Of a stretch of DNA of 64,000 bases, positions 40,235 through 49,213 are shown one piece after another. Below the pieces are notes generated by a model, which saw nothing but the letters and a program-made list of their open reading frames with translations, was not told the DNA's origin and made no database searches. Source of the stretch: Polaribacter filamentus (GTDB taxonomy: Bacteria; Bacteroidota; Bacteroidia; Flavobacteriales; Flavobacteriaceae); contig NZ_MQUA01000013.1 of the NCBI RefSeq assembly GCF_002943715.1, positions 861,001 to 925,000 of the forward strand, read 5' to 3'. Position numbers and translations under genes: made by a program. The first letter of the stretch is position 1; each line of letters opens with the position of its first letter.

Positions 40235-40377
40235 TTATTTTGAGTGTGTCTTATCCTATTATACGTTGACCTTTTTTAAGGTTAATAATTGCTTTTCAAA
40301 TTTATACTTTATTGCCGGAACATTGATAACTTTTTTAAAAAATTCCCTCCGGGTTTTAAAAAAGTTACCAACATTCC

Positions 40378-41263
40378 TTACGTATTTAAAATAGATTTTT
40401 TCATTTTTCTATAAGATTTGTATTTGTGTTGTTGGTTTTTGTGAGCAAACTCGGGTGTTTTCAACTCTACTGAGTAATGTCTTCTATGGTTGTTATAAAT
40501 TTCAATAGCCTGTTTGACCATTTTTTGAGCTGTTTTAAAGTTTGGAATCGTTTTCCCTAATCCAAATTCTTGTTTTAGAATTCCATTAATCCTTTCAGCT
40601 ACAGCATTTTCGTATGGGCTTGAGTTTTGAGTTGTACTTAAAGTCATGTTTTTTGCTTTGGCAAAATCTGCAAAATCAGGACAGCAATATTGTATCCCTC
40701 TATCAGAGTGATGAATTGTGTTTTGATGTTTGTAAATTCGATTATTGCCAGCCATTTCCAGAGCATCTTTTACTAGTTTTACTTTCATATTTGTATCTAT
40801 TTTATAGCCCATTACTTTTTTAGAATAGGCATCCGTAACCAGCGCTAAATAGGCATGTTGTGATGCTAATTTAATGTAGGTTATATCGCTTACAAATACT
40901 TGTTCTGCGTTTATAATTTCAAGGTTTACAGTTAAATCTTCTGATTTGTAAAAGCCATGATTAGAGTCAGTTGTAATATGATATTTTTTAGTTTTCTTAA
41001 TCAATAAGCCATAGTTTCTCATTAAGGCGTAGAACTTGTCACGCCCCATTTTAATGCCGTTTTTGATTAAATCACCCTTGATATCCAAATATACTTTTGC
41101 ACAACCATAACGAGGCTGTAAAAGCCTAATGGGCTTTATTAGCTCAAAGATAATAAGTGCTTGTTTTTGTTCTAATTCTTGTTTTTTGATTCTTTTGTAA
41201 TAAGCCTGTCTGCTTATACCGAAGCATTGGTGGATCCATTTCTCTTTGAAAGGTCTTTCATTT
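40378..41263 (-). CDS. IS3 transposase OrfB (made by -1 frameshift), copy 1
   Basis: This is the catalytic part of an IS3 transposase with an rve integrase core: first Asp in FVSDITYIK, second in IHHSDRGIQYCC, Glu in AVAERINGILKQEFGLGK, and the end HRRHYSVELKTPEFA. There is no good ATG. The frame is open upstream through WIHQCFGISRQAYYKRIKKQ into the end of orfA, so it should be made as an OrfAB fusion by slippage on the A7 run at 41261-41267. Confidence 0.9.
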
Positions 41264-41624
41264 TTTTCTCCACTTCTTTGTACAGTGCTTCGGGCAATAA
41301 CTTTTTTGCGAATCCAAGATTTGTACTATTCTCAAAATCAGCGATTATCATTTGTTGAAAGTCTTTAACGAACTCGAGTTCTTCGACACGTTCTTTGAGT
41401 TTTTTAAGTTCTTGATTTTTACTCATTGTTTTAGAATTTTGTTCAAAGGAACGCAATTTTTTCATCCAATAGGTAATAGATGATCGAGAAATTCCATGCA
41501 ATTTAGCTGCATAATTTACAGAAATCTGACCGTTTGTAATTTGGTCAATGATGGAAAGTTTGAGATCAAAACCAATTTTTTGATACTTCTTTTTTGGACA
41601 GGGGTGTTTTTTTGTTAGTGTCAT
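41214..41624 (-). CDS. IS3 OrfA (helix-turn-helix), copy 1
   Basis: A 136-residue protein. The HTH is at 20-60 (FDLKLSIIDQITNGQISVNY then AAKLHGISRSSITYWMKKLR), followed by a leucine-zipper-like coiled coil (ELKKLKERVEELEFVKDFQQ) that mediates subunit contacts in IS3 transposases. It contains the heptamer AAAAAAA (as T7 at 41261-41267) about 17 codons before its stop, where ribosomes can shift into orfB. Confidence 0.9.
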   Translation of the reverse strand: MTLTKKHPCPKKKYQKIGFDLKLSIIDQITNGQISVNYAAKLHGISRSSITYWMKKLRSFEQNSKTMSKNQELKKLKERVEELEFVKDFQQMIIADFENSTNLGFAKKLLPEALYKEVEKKMKDLSKRNGSTNASV

Positions 41625-41685
41625 AAGTTGCTAAAAGTGTTTAATTTTTTGTCAACCTATTTCAGGAATTGTCATATTTTTTAAT

Positions 41686-41812
41686 GAGGCACAACGGTTT
41701 GTGTATGGTTAGTGGCGTTTTAAAGAACCAAAATTTTAAGTTTATAACAGAGCTTTATTAAAAGAATGAACTTCAAATTTAGCACTATGTAGCCATTAAC
41801 TATACATATTGT
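41686..41812. repeat. attC-like site interrupted by group II intron 1
   Basis: GAGGCACAACGGTTTGTGTA ... TTAGCACTATGTAGCCATTAACTATACATATTGT, with the intron following. The rest of the right box (GTGCTTTC) resumes after the intron at 43669. Confidence 0.65.
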
Positions 41813-43668
41813 GTGTGCCCAGTATGGGCATCTTTAACTTATCGCAAGATAAGTTATTCAACTAGAGGGTGCAAGTCCCTTATGCACAGGAGTAACGTCT
41901 TGAAGCATTAGTAAGTCGCAAGGGTGGTAACTGCGAAGTTACATCTGAAGAAAGCGAGACTACAAAACTCGGTACTGACGAACAGAAATCGTATACAGAG
42001 GCATATTTACTTGGGTAAGCAAGCACATCATTGTAACGCCCAAAAGAGTAACAAAAGGGTAAGTATGTAGATACGGCAGGAATTGAGTGAAAGAAGATGC
42101 CATTACCTGGGGAGGTCTCTAGAGCCACGAGTTGGCTGTATAGAGAAGTCAGCAGAAGTCATAGTACTTACAGGAAACGAGGAGGGGAAAACCCTCACGG
42201 TCTCACAAGTAAGGAAGGACTGAACATTAAATTACGTTGTAATTCGACTAGGAGGCGTTGCTAGCCTAGTCTTAGCTCAACAGGAGTAAACAAATTATTT
42301 AAAACTATGATTGCCCAAGTATTAGAAGCTACGAATCTTTATAAAGCAGCACGTCAAGTTATGCGCAATAAAGGAGCAAGCGGAATAGACAGTATGTCGC
42401 ATCAAAAACTCCCTGAATACATTAGGGAAAATAGGTCAGAACTACTGCTATCCATTTGTAATAATAGCTATGTACCACAAGCAATTTTAGGAGTAACGAT
42501 CCCTAAAGGAAATGGTAAAACCCGACTTTTAGGAATACCAACGGTAGTAGACAGATGGTTACAACAGGGGGTAAACCAACAATTAATGACTAAGTTCGAA
42601 TACGAATTTGAAACCTTTAGTTACGGATTTCGCCCACAGAAGAACATCCAAAAGGCAGTACTACAAGCCCAGCGATACATCAATGATGGCTATCAGGATA
42701 TTGTAGATATTGACTTAAAAGGATTCTTCGATGAAGTAGACCATTGCATCCTACTGCAACTTATTTACAACAAAGTACAATGCCGAACCACCTTGCGTTT
42801 AATCCGAAAATGGCTTAGAGTTCCCATTTCAATAAATGGAAAACTTTATAAACGCCGAAAAGGAATTCCACAAGGCAGTCCAATAAGTCCATTACTATCT
42901 AATATTATATTAGACGTTCTGGATAAAGAAATGCAAAAACAAGGGGTACGATATGTGCGTTATGCAGACGATTTTAGTATGTATGCTAAAAGCAAAAGCG
43001 AGGCAAAACGAATAGGAAATAGCATGTATTTGTTTCTTAGAGACAAATTAAAGCTCCCTATAAATGGTGCTAAAAGTGGTATACGCAGACCTGTAAATTT
43101 TAAATTGCTAGGACACGGTTTTGTGCCAATCTATAAGAAAGGCATAAAAGGGCAGTATCAACTAGTTGTAAAACAGGAAAGTTGGGAAAAGTTTAAGCGC
43201 AATCTTAAAAGTTTAACCAAGAAAACCAAACCAATGTCTTTACTAGAAAGACTCGAGCGACTAAATCAAGTTTGCAGGGGCTGGATGAATAATTACCGAT
43301 TAACAAACATTTATGCTAAACTTAAAAAGTTGGATGAATGGTTGCGAAATAGGTTACGATATTGCATTTGGCATGATTGGAAAAAACTAGAAAGAAAACG
43401 TAAAAGCCTAATTCGATTAGGAATAGAAAACGGACAAGCGTATGCTTGGAGTAGAACAAGAATGGGAGGCTGGGCAGTAGCCCAAAGCCCTATACTTAAA
43501 ACTACAATTACCCTTTCTATACTTAAAAGAAAAGGTTACAAACCCATGGTAGATTACATAAATAAGAAGCAAACTTCAATTTGGTGAACCGCCGTATACG
43601 AGACCCGTACGTACGGTGGTGTGAGAGGCGCACTGGCTACTTTTTGGTAGTCAGCCGTCTACTCGATT
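41811..43668 (+). mobile_element. Group II intron (IIC-attC type), copy 1
   Basis: It starts GTGTGTGCCCAGTATGGGCA and ends after the domain VI stem (GGCTACTTTTTGGTAGTC, then AGCCGTCTACTCGAT). Domain V is at about 43588-43620 (ACCGCCGTA ... TACGGTGGT). The exact ends are ambiguous by ~3 nt because TTGT occurs at both borders. It is antisense to the cassette genes and sits in the right-hand box of an attC-like site. It differs from copy 2 by at least one indel (G-run at ~42182). Confidence 0.88.
42307..43587 (+). CDS. ltrA: Group II intron reverse transcriptase / maturase, copy 1
   Basis: A 426-residue intron-encoded protein. RT blocks are in order: GASGIDSM, LLGIPTVVDRWLQQ, FSYGFRPQKN, DIDLKGFFDEVDH, GIPQGSPISPLLSNI at 186-200 and the catalytic YADD at 219-222. 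A thumb and maturase X domain follow (CRGWMNNYRLTNIYAKLKKL). It ends without an HNH endonuclease domain, as expected for group IIC. It needs the intron RNA in which it lies. The deduced protein is identical to that of copy 2. Confidence 0.95.
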   Translation: MIAQVLEATNLYKAARQVMRNKGASGIDSMSHQKLPEYIRENRSELLLSICNNSYVPQAILGVTIPKGNGKTRLLGIPTVVDRWLQQGVNQQLMTKFEYEFETFSYGFRPQKNIQKAVLQAQRYINDGYQDIVDIDLKGFFDEVDHCILLQLIYNKVQCRTTLRLIRKWLRVPISINGKLYKRRKGIPQGSPISPLLSNIILDVLDKEMQKQGVRYVRYADDFSMYAKSKSEAKRIGNSMYLFLRDKLKLPINGAKSGIRRPVNFKLLGHGFVPIYKKGIKGQYQLVVKQESWEKFKRNLKSLTKKTKPMSLLERLERLNQVCRGWMNNYRLTNIYAKLKKLDEWLRNRLRYCIWHDWKKLERKRKSLIRLGIENGQAYAWSRTRMGGWAVAQSPILKTTITLSILKRKGYKPMVDYINKKQTSIW

Positions 43669-44319
43669 GTGCTTTCGTTTATTTTGTTTTGCTATTAAAA
43701 CTGTATGAATTTCTATTCCATTTTGCTTTTTATATTCGACATCTTCATTATTCAGTATTTGGAAATCATTTTCAATTAATTCAGATTTTATTTTGTTTAG
43801 TTCGTGATAATAGAAAAACATTCTACTTCCATTACTTCCCGTCTGGTATTTAGAGTGCTCATACTTCCCTTCTACGAAACTGAGATATAATATTCCTTTT
43901 TCGGTTAATAATTTTGCGCAATTTTCGATTAATTCTTTTCTATCTTTTTTTGATAAATAGGGTATTATAAATCCACAAACAATAGCATCAAATTTTCTTT
44001 CTATTTTTTCAATAAACCTAACGTCCATAACTTCAAAATTGGCTGTTGGGTTGTTTTTATTTGCCAATTCAATCATATTTGGTGAAACATCAAGTCCCAA
44101 AATATTAAAATCAGGTTTTTTTGAAATGAGATATTTAGTGATATTTCCTGGTCCACATCCGAGTTCCAATATGTTAGGTTTTTCAGTTTCTATTAAATTA
44201 CAGAATATATCATAAGTAGTGTTGTATAAATCTAAATTCATAAACTTGTCTTCATACAAATTTGCGACCTTATTCCAAGTGTTAAATGTTTCGGTATATT
44301 TATCTGTAATCTTGTTCAA
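43651..44319 (-). CDS. Cassette gene: class I SAM-dependent methyltransferase
   Basis: A methyltransferase of about 222 residues. SAM motif I is ILELGCGPGNITKYL, then ILGLDVSPNMIELA (acidic loop), FEVMDVRFI and FDAIVCGFIIPYL. The likely start is TTG at 44317-44319 (NKITDKYTETFNTWNKVANL); a further in-frame extension upstream runs through the attC-like repeat and is not credible. The last codons (after KRKHN) are read from the end of intron 1, which supplies the stop; without the intron the frame would end three codons later in the repeat. Substrate unknown. Cassette ends TTGTGCTTTC/GAAGCACAAC nearly match. Confidence 0.82.
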   Translation of the reverse strand: MNKITDKYTETFNTWNKVANLYEDKFMNLDLYNTTYDIFCNLIETEKPNILELGCGPGNITKYLISKKPDFNILGLDVSPNMIELANKNNPTANFEVMDVRFIEKIERKFDAIVCGFIIPYLSKKDRKELIENCAKLLTEKGILYLSFVEGKYEHSKYQTGSNGSRMFFYYHELNKIKSELIENDFQILNNEDVEYKKQNGIEIHTVLIAKQNKRKHNRVDG

Positions 44320-44338
44320 TTTTCGGTTGGTTTTTAAT

Positions 44339-44475
44339 GAAGCACAACGAGTTTTTATATGATTTGTGCGACTGGAAAATCGGAGATTTTTCGGACGTAG
44401 CAAATTGTTTGTTGAATGTTTGTCGTTTGTACTAGTTCAAATGTAAGCATAAATTATATGAGGTGTTGGCTGTAG
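44339..44475. repeat. attC-like site
   Basis: GAAGCACAACGAGTTTTTAT ... GGAAAATCGGAGATTTTTCG ... AAGCATAAATTATATGAGG, ending TGTTGGCTGTAG. Different inner body from its neighbours but the same arms. Confidence 0.7.
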
Positions 44476-44478
44476 TTT

Positions 44479-45075
44479 TTAATCGTTAATATTTTCTATC
44501 AGTTTATATTTTTCTTTAACAAGTTTTGTTCTTTTCTCTCCAATCGGTTCTGTTTTTAAAACACTTTCAATTTCGATGAATTTATTGGCAAAAGCATAAA
44601 ATTTTTCAGTAGTAATAAAATTCTCTAACCAGTCAGCAAAATCGATTAACTCGTTTTGGTCTTTTGAATAAATCAATTGTTCAGCTAAACTCGAATATTC
44701 CCAATTTGAATTCTCAGATTTATCAAAGTCAAGCAATTCTTTGTTTAAAAATTTGTCAATCAAATACGTGTTAGAGTAAAATGTCTCCATAGCCTTTTTC
44801 TCAGCTTGTTTAATCCGTTTAGTTTTAAAAAGGGTAATTGTCCATTCAAACAGAAAAATTGGAAATCCGCAGTCATCTGGAAAGTTTTTTTCGAACCAGT
44901 TGTAATATCTTAAAGCTCCTGAATAATCGTTTATTTTCAAATATAATTCTGGTGGTAAATAGCGAAGTCCTCGACTATCATCATAATATCCTCCCCAACG
45001 TTTTTTATCAGCAGAAAGCGCACGTTTTATTTTCGTGATTTTATTCTTTATTCTTTCTACTTGTTTTGGTGTCAT
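44479..45075 (-). CDS. Cassette gene: TPR-like protein of unknown function
   Basis: A 198-residue soluble helical protein. Residues ~25-90 include RWGGYYDDSRGLRYLPPELY and KINDYSGALRYYNWFEKNFP followed by IKQAEKKAMETFY. This is the spacing of tetratricopeptide-like helices. I have no specific function for it. The cassette runs from GTTGGCTGTA (44465) to TACAGCCAAC (45104), a perfect 10-base match, and contains only this gene. Confidence 0.75.
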   Translation of the reverse strand: MTPKQVERIKNKITKIKRALSADKKRWGGYYDDSRGLRYLPPELYLKINDYSGALRYYNWFEKNFPDDCGFPIFLFEWTITLFKTKRIKQAEKKAMETFYSNTYLIDKFLNKELLDFDKSENSNWEYSSLAEQLIYSKDQNELIDFADWLENFITTEKFYAFANKFIEIESVLKTEPIGEKRTKLVKEKYKLIENIND

Positions 45076-45093
45076 TTTTATCTTTTTCGTGTT

Positions 45094-45233
45094 ATTACAG
45101 CCAACGTGGTTGTGTAAGGAAAGTTGCGTATTTAGAAACGTAATTTTCCGATTTAAAGATAATGTAATTTAATAAACGGAAATAATAATGATTACAATAA
45201 TTAAGAAATTTTTTTTACACGGTGTTGGCAACT
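45094..45233. repeat. attC-like site
   Basis: TACAGCCAACGTGGTTGTGT, AAGGAAAGTTGCG ... AATTTTCCGATTTAAAG ... TTTTTTTTACACGGTGTTGG, then CAAC. It has standard arms (AACGTGGTTGTGTA with TACACGGTGTT) but an unrelated, A-rich inner body. Confidence 0.75.
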
Positions 45234-45247
45234 GGCTTTATTCAGAC

Positions 45248-45772
45248 TCAATCTTTTTTATTATAACTTCCATTTTCATTGGTAGTTGTATCGGGATTGG
45301 ATTTATTGTCGGGTATTTTAAAGGTTTTTCGGATGGAAAATAAGCTATCTTTTAGTTGGATGTTTTCTATAACTAAATCATAATCAGCTTTAGTTTTTTT
45401 ATAGTCAGACACTAAATATCCAGACCAAAAAATAATATTAATAATAAAAATTAAAATGGTAACAATTACAGATTTATTAGTGTTTTCTAAAGTCCGCCAA
45501 AAAGAGCTATCTTTTTTAACTCCATTGTCTTCAATAAACTCAATAGAGTTTTCTAATATTTTCAAGCAATCGTTCATATGTGAAATATTTCCACGACTTG
45601 CAAATGAATACCATTTTTTTGCAGAATTGTATAATAAAGATTCAGCTCCTAAATATTTCAGTAATAAGTCAGATAATTTAGATACCCAACTACTATCAAA
45701 GTCAGATGGATTTTTCAGTTTTTCTTTATGCCTATTTAAAGACTTTATTGCTTTTTTATCTGTATTATTCAT
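45248..45772 (-). CDS. Cassette gene: single-pass membrane protein, unknown function
   Basis: A 174-residue protein with an N-terminal soluble domain of about 100 residues (NNTDKKAIKSLNRHKEKLKN; AESLLYNSAKKWYSFASRG), one transmembrane helix at about 103-120 (VIVTILIFIINIIFWSGYLV) and a charged tail with coiled-coil character (DYKKTKADYDLVIENIQLKD). No family recognised. Cassette ends GTTGGCAAC (45224) and GTTGCCAAC (45790) are exact complements. Confidence 0.7.
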   Translation of the reverse strand: MNNTDKKAIKSLNRHKEKLKNPSDFDSSWVSKLSDLLLKYLGAESLLYNSAKKWYSFASRGNISHMNDCLKILENSIEFIEDNGVKKDSSFWRTLENTNKSVIVTILIFIINIIFWSGYLVSDYKKTKADYDLVIENIQLKDSLFSIRKTFKIPDNKSNPDTTTNENGSYNKKD

Positions 45773-45780
45773 TTTTTGCT

Positions 45781-45918
45781 TGTTGCCAACGTTTATGTAT
45801 AAGAATAGTTGCGGGTTTGTATGCGAGGATTTTCCGAAGGAAAATCAGACGTTACAAACACGCAACGACCTTTGATTAAGCACTAAACCGCAATTATTTT
45901 TATACGGTGTTATGTGCT
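45781..45918. repeat. attC-like site (GCGAGGATTTTCC class)
   Basis: TGTTGCCAACGTTTATGTAT ... GCGAGGATTTTCCGAAGG ... GATTAAGCACTAAACCGC ... TTTTTATACGGTGTTATGTGC. It is almost identical in body to 51721-51855, though the flanking genes are unrelated. Confidence 0.8.
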
Positions 45919-45925
45919 GCCTTTT

Positions 45926-47118
45926 TTATTCTTTATTATGACAAATATAATACGCTCTTTCGTATAATTCATCGTAAGTGACTATTTCAATGTTTTTTAG
46001 ATTTTTCCTAAACATTTCGAATGATGAGAATTTTGTTTCATTAATTTTCCATCAATAATAAACTCATTTAGATTTCCAATTAAAATAAAAGCCTTTGGAT
46101 TGTATAAATACAATGTTTCTCCGGTTAAATTATCTTGTCCGTCTTTTATTTCTGTTTTTGTAGAAAAGTCTTTAATAGCTTTATGAACTGTACGTTGAAC
46201 TTGAGCAATTGCTCCAGCAAGAGAGTCAGAAATTTGCCAAGATTCTCCTCGGTATGCATTCTTTACAGGTTTTAATAGTGAATCACTATTTAACTTTAAT
46301 TCACAAAAGCAAAGAGAATTAATAGCTCCTAAAGATTTAAATAAAGCATCAGTCCTTTTTCCACCCGAATTAAAGTTTGAGCCAGAAGTAACTTGTTCAA
46401 GTTTTTTTGAATTTAATTCGGAATTAAAAATGTAATCTAATTCATAGCCTAAAATCCAAGTATTTTTTTCGAAAAACTTTTGCCACACAAGTTCATTACT
46501 AACTTTTTTGTTAGATTCATCTTCTAATTTACTTTTAAATTTTTCAAAGAATTCAGTATCTGATTGTAGTTTGTCAAATATTTCTAACTGTGTTTTCCTG
46601 TATCCAAAATTTATTAAATCTTTAGTTGTTACATTATTATTTAGAGCATCCTGAAGTAGCTCTAAATTATCTTCGATAAGTTTCCCAGCTTGATTTTTAT
46701 TTAAAAGCATTTGAGCCAAATCAGAATCTTTGACATTAAATTTACTCTCATTAGGAAAATCAGTTTCTTTAATACCTTTTAAAAAAAAGTAAAGTCGTTC
46801 AATTTCAAATCCGTGAAAAGAGGCTTCTCTTACTTTATTTTTAATTGGATTATCTTCAATACCAAATTGTTGAACTATCAGTTTTTCTATTTGTCTTTGG
46901 TCTTCAAGGAATATTGCTTTTAATTGTCTTTTGCCATTTAACGATACTCCAAGTGTTTCTTGGTCTTTTAAGATATATTCATTTTTTTCAAAGTCTAATA
47001 GTTTGTGAGCAAACCGTTTTTCCCTTTTATCATATGGTGATTTAAAGGATTTAGAAAAGTATATTTTGTCTAACGTACGTTGAAGAGCGTGAAGTTTATC
47101 TTTTCTTTCCTCGTCCAT
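45926..47118 (-). CDS. sduA: Shedu anti-phage nuclease SduA (DUF4263), C-terminal frameshift
   Basis: The C-terminal ~170 residues carry the Shedu/DUF4263 core: WQKFFEKNTWILGYELDYIF, SGSNFNSGGKRTDALFKS (Asp257), the PD-(D/E)XK-like ELK at 273-275 in SLCFCELKL, and ESWQISDSLAGAIAQVQRTV. The first ~200 residues are helical and variable, as usual. The frame then ends at 45997 after GKLMKQNSHHSK. One base out of frame the normal family ending is intact (FSSFEMFRKNLKNIEIVTYD ... ICHNKE, stop 45926-45928). The indel lies near 46040. Shedu is a single-gene defence system. It is cassette cargo; IS30 borders its 5' side. Confidence 0.85.
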
Positions 47119-47144
47119 AGTTTAAATTTTTATTGGGTTTCTTG

Positions 47145-48242
47145 GATTCAACGTTGTAATGCAACAAATTGTTATTACTTTTTGATGTTACTAAGCTACT
47201 AATTTTAGTTCAATATTGATCATTTCAAGAGGTGTTTTATACCCAATAATTTTTCGTGGTCTATTGTTAAGTTTATCTTGTATAATTTGGAGTTGATTTT
47301 CGCTAATTTCATTAAAGTTTGTTCCTTTAGGTAGATACCTTCTTATGAGTCCATTTGTGTTTTCATTAGTACCTCTTTCCCAAGAAGAATATGGATGAGC
47401 AAAGTAAATTTTCATACCGGTATTTTCAGTAATTTTTTCATGTCTTGCCATTTCAATTCCATTGTCATACGTCATAGATTTTTTAAGATTATTGTTTAAT
47501 TGATTTAACTTTTTAGAAAATTCTTTAGCCACTTCATCTGCTTTTTTAGAGTTTAATTTTACTATTATAGTAAATCTTGTTTTGCGTTCAACAATGGTTC
47601 CAATAGCACTTTTATGATCTTTTCCAATGACTAAATCACCTTCCCAATGTCCAGCTTCAAGTCTAAGTTCAATATGTCCAGGTCTATTGTCAATACTGAC
47701 TTGATTGACTATTTTACTTCCTCCACCACGTCTTTTTTTAGAGGGGTTTCTTGTTGTTTTTTTACGAACGAGCAGCTTGATTAGTTTTTTATTTAAACTA
47801 GCTTGTGGTCTTGTATAAATGTGTCTATATATTGCTTCGTGAGAAATAGCCATTATAGGATCATTCGGATACAATTCTTTAAGTCTCCCAGAAATTTGTT
47901 CAGGAGTCCAATTGGATAAAAGTCCTTTATATACAAAAAATCTTAACAGAGAATATGTACTTATTTTATCTCTATTCCTTTTGTTAGCGTACTCATCTTT
48001 TGCATTCCAATGTGCTAGTTCAGCATCATAAATATCATTATTATCTAGCACCCATTTATTGATTTCTCTGGAGATTGTAGAAGGTGCTCTATCAAGAGTT
48101 TTAGCAATGTATGTTTTGGTCTTTTTTTCGTTTAAAAGTGTCTGAATTTGGACTCTTTCTTTAAGGGTAAGTCGTCTGTGTTTTTTTACTATCATTTTAC
48201 AAATCTATAAATTTAGATTTGTTGCGTTAAGTTATTGAATGG
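47145..48242 (-). mobile_element. IS30-family insertion sequence
   Basis: About 1.1 kb with imperfect ~25-bp terminal repeats sharing ATTCAA and GCAACAAAT, around one transposase gene. It separates the SduA gene from the next attC-like site. The cassette-end boxes on either side do not match (GTTATGTGC versus TTTACAAC), so a deletion probably went with the insertion. Scars of the same element are at 10416 and 36540. Confidence 0.9.
47191..48195 (-). CDS. IS30 family transposase
   Basis: A 334-residue DDE transposase. The N-terminal HTH is RRLTLKERVQIQTLLNEKKT with IAKTLDRAPSTISREINK, and WTPEQISGRLKELYP follows. The catalytic core has Asp in GHWEGDLVIG, Asp in MTYDNGIEMARHE and Glu in SSWERGTNENTNGLIRRYLP, the IS30 signature. 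Full length and intact, so probably active. Confidence 0.95.
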   Translation of the reverse strand: MIVKKHRRLTLKERVQIQTLLNEKKTKTYIAKTLDRAPSTISREINKWVLDNNDIYDAELAHWNAKDEYANKRNRDKISTYSLLRFFVYKGLLSNWTPEQISGRLKELYPNDPIMAISHEAIYRHIYTRPQASLNKKLIKLLVRKKTTRNPSKKRRGGGSKIVNQVSIDNRPGHIELRLEAGHWEGDLVIGKDHKSAIGTIVERKTRFTIIVKLNSKKADEVAKEFSKKLNQLNNNLKKSMTYDNGIEMARHEKITENTGMKIYFAHPYSSWERGTNENTNGLIRRYLPKGTNFNEISENQLQIIQDKLNNRPRKIIGYKTPLEMINIELKLVA

Positions 48243-48263
48243 AAGTAACTTTTCCGCCAGTTT

Positions 48264-48398
48264 TTTACAACGTTGTTGTGTAAGAAAAGTTGCGTAATTT
48301 AAGCACTAAAGTTAGCAAATAAAACACGGGTAGAAAGTCCGCGAGGACTTTCATAAATTGGCTTTTACCAGCAATTTTTTTTACACGGTGTTGGGCAT
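48264..48398. repeat. attC-like site
   Basis: TTTACAACGTTGTTGTGTAA ... TAAGCACTAAAGTTAGC ... GAAAGTCCGCGAGGACTTTC (perfect inner hairpin) ... TACACGGTGTTGGGCAT. Confidence 0.8.
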
Positions 48399-48404
48399 AG
48401 TTTT

Positions 48405-49064
48405 TTATTCGTAATACATTTTAAATTTCTCAAAAGTTTCTTGTCTAGGAATATTTAATGTCATTTGATAATATCCATCTTCTTTTGATAAAATCTGATA
48501 AATATATTTATCTCCTTTTACACTAAAATTTGACCTTGTTTCATTGTTACTTTCCACAAAGACTAATTCAAATTCGGTTTCGTTAATCCAATTATAAGTC
48601 AGTTTTGAAAATGTATTATTAGAAAATGAGTCCGTCCATTTTCCTTTTTCCATTTTTACTCTTGTTGTATCTCCAGCAACTTCGAAATAATAAAATTCCT
48701 TTTCATTTTTAAATTCCTTGAGTTGCTTTTTCGAAATTTCAGGTTTTGGCTTTTCCGTTATTCTCGTCACTGCTTCTTTTGGCGGTTCCAATCTGTCTAA
48801 TAAATTTCGGAATTCCACACAATTTCTTTGAAGTCTATAATAAACTTGTTGTCCGATTTTTTGAGTTTGTGATTGCTCAAATTTTCCTAAATATGGATAA
48901 AGTTGCTTTTCGTATAAAGTGTTTATTTTCAGTGTATCATTTTTAATTTCCAAATTTTTTAAGTAATCACACATTACATAAGAAACAGAATCAATTCCTG
49001 TCATCGTTTGTGAAAATGTAATATTGGAAATTCCAATTAATAATATTATTAATACTTTTTTCAT
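48405..49064 (-). CDS. Cassette gene: secreted protein of unknown function
   Basis: A 219-residue exported protein with signal peptide (MKKVLIILLIGISNITFSQ). Residues 20-95 are helical with a conserved-looking Cys pair (VMCDYL, RNCVEFRN). Residues ~130-215 look like a small beta-domain (FYYFEVAGDTTRVKMEKGKW ... FSVKGDKYIYQILSKEDGYY). It resembles periplasmic hypothetical proteins of Flavobacteriia but I recognise no named family. Cassette ends GTTGGGCATA/TATGCCCAAC are perfect complements. Confidence 0.75.
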   Translation of the reverse strand: MKKVLIILLIGISNITFSQTMTGIDSVSYVMCDYLKNLEIKNDTLKINTLYEKQLYPYLGKFEQSQTQKIGQQVYYRLQRNCVEFRNLLDRLEPPKEAVTRITEKPKPEISKKQLKEFKNEKEFYYFEVAGDTTRVKMEKGKWTDSFSNNTFSKLTYNWINETEFELVFVESNNETRSNFSVKGDKYIYQILSKEDGYYQMTLNIPRQETFEKFKMYYE

Positions 49065-49076
49065 TTCGTTTAAATT

Positions 49077-49213
49077 ATGCCCAACGTGGTTGTGTATTGA
49101 ATGTTGCGGCTTTGTGAACGAGGAATTTCCAACGGAAATTCAGTAGTTTGCAAAGAAGCAATAAGTTTTAGTCTAGCCAAATATAGCAATATTTAATACA
49201 CGGTGTTGTAAAC
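49077..49213. repeat. attC-like site (duplicated with its cassette)
   Basis: ATGCCCAACGTGGTTGTGTA ... GAGGAATTTCCAACGGAAAT ... ATAGCAATATTTAATACACG, ending GTGTTGTAAAC. From 49085 on it is identical to 60007-60135. Confidence 0.85.

Larger units (their letters stand above)
40247..41674 (-). mobile_element. IS3-family insertion sequence, copy 1
   Basis: About 1.43 kb with TG...CA tips; the terminal repeats share TCCT, ATA and TTGAC at fixed spacing. It carries overlapping orfA/orfB on the minus strand and a strong hairpin (AACTTTTTTAAAA ... CCGGG ... TTTTAAAAAAGTT) near 40322-40372 that would end transcription. Its coding region is identical to the one in copy 2 at 50281-51707, so movement is recent. 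Confidence 0.9.

Noticed and set aside
41880..42128. 82-residue minus-strand open frame in the intron 5' part (again at 54419-54667)
   Set aside because: It overlaps structured ribozyme RNA, has no recognisable protein features and is repeated only because the intron is repeated.
44320..44403. N-terminal extension of the methyltransferase (and of the small gene at 49236 and the gene at 49728)
   Set aside because: The extra codons are translated attC-like repeat or IS terminal repeat; internal starts give normal family lengths.
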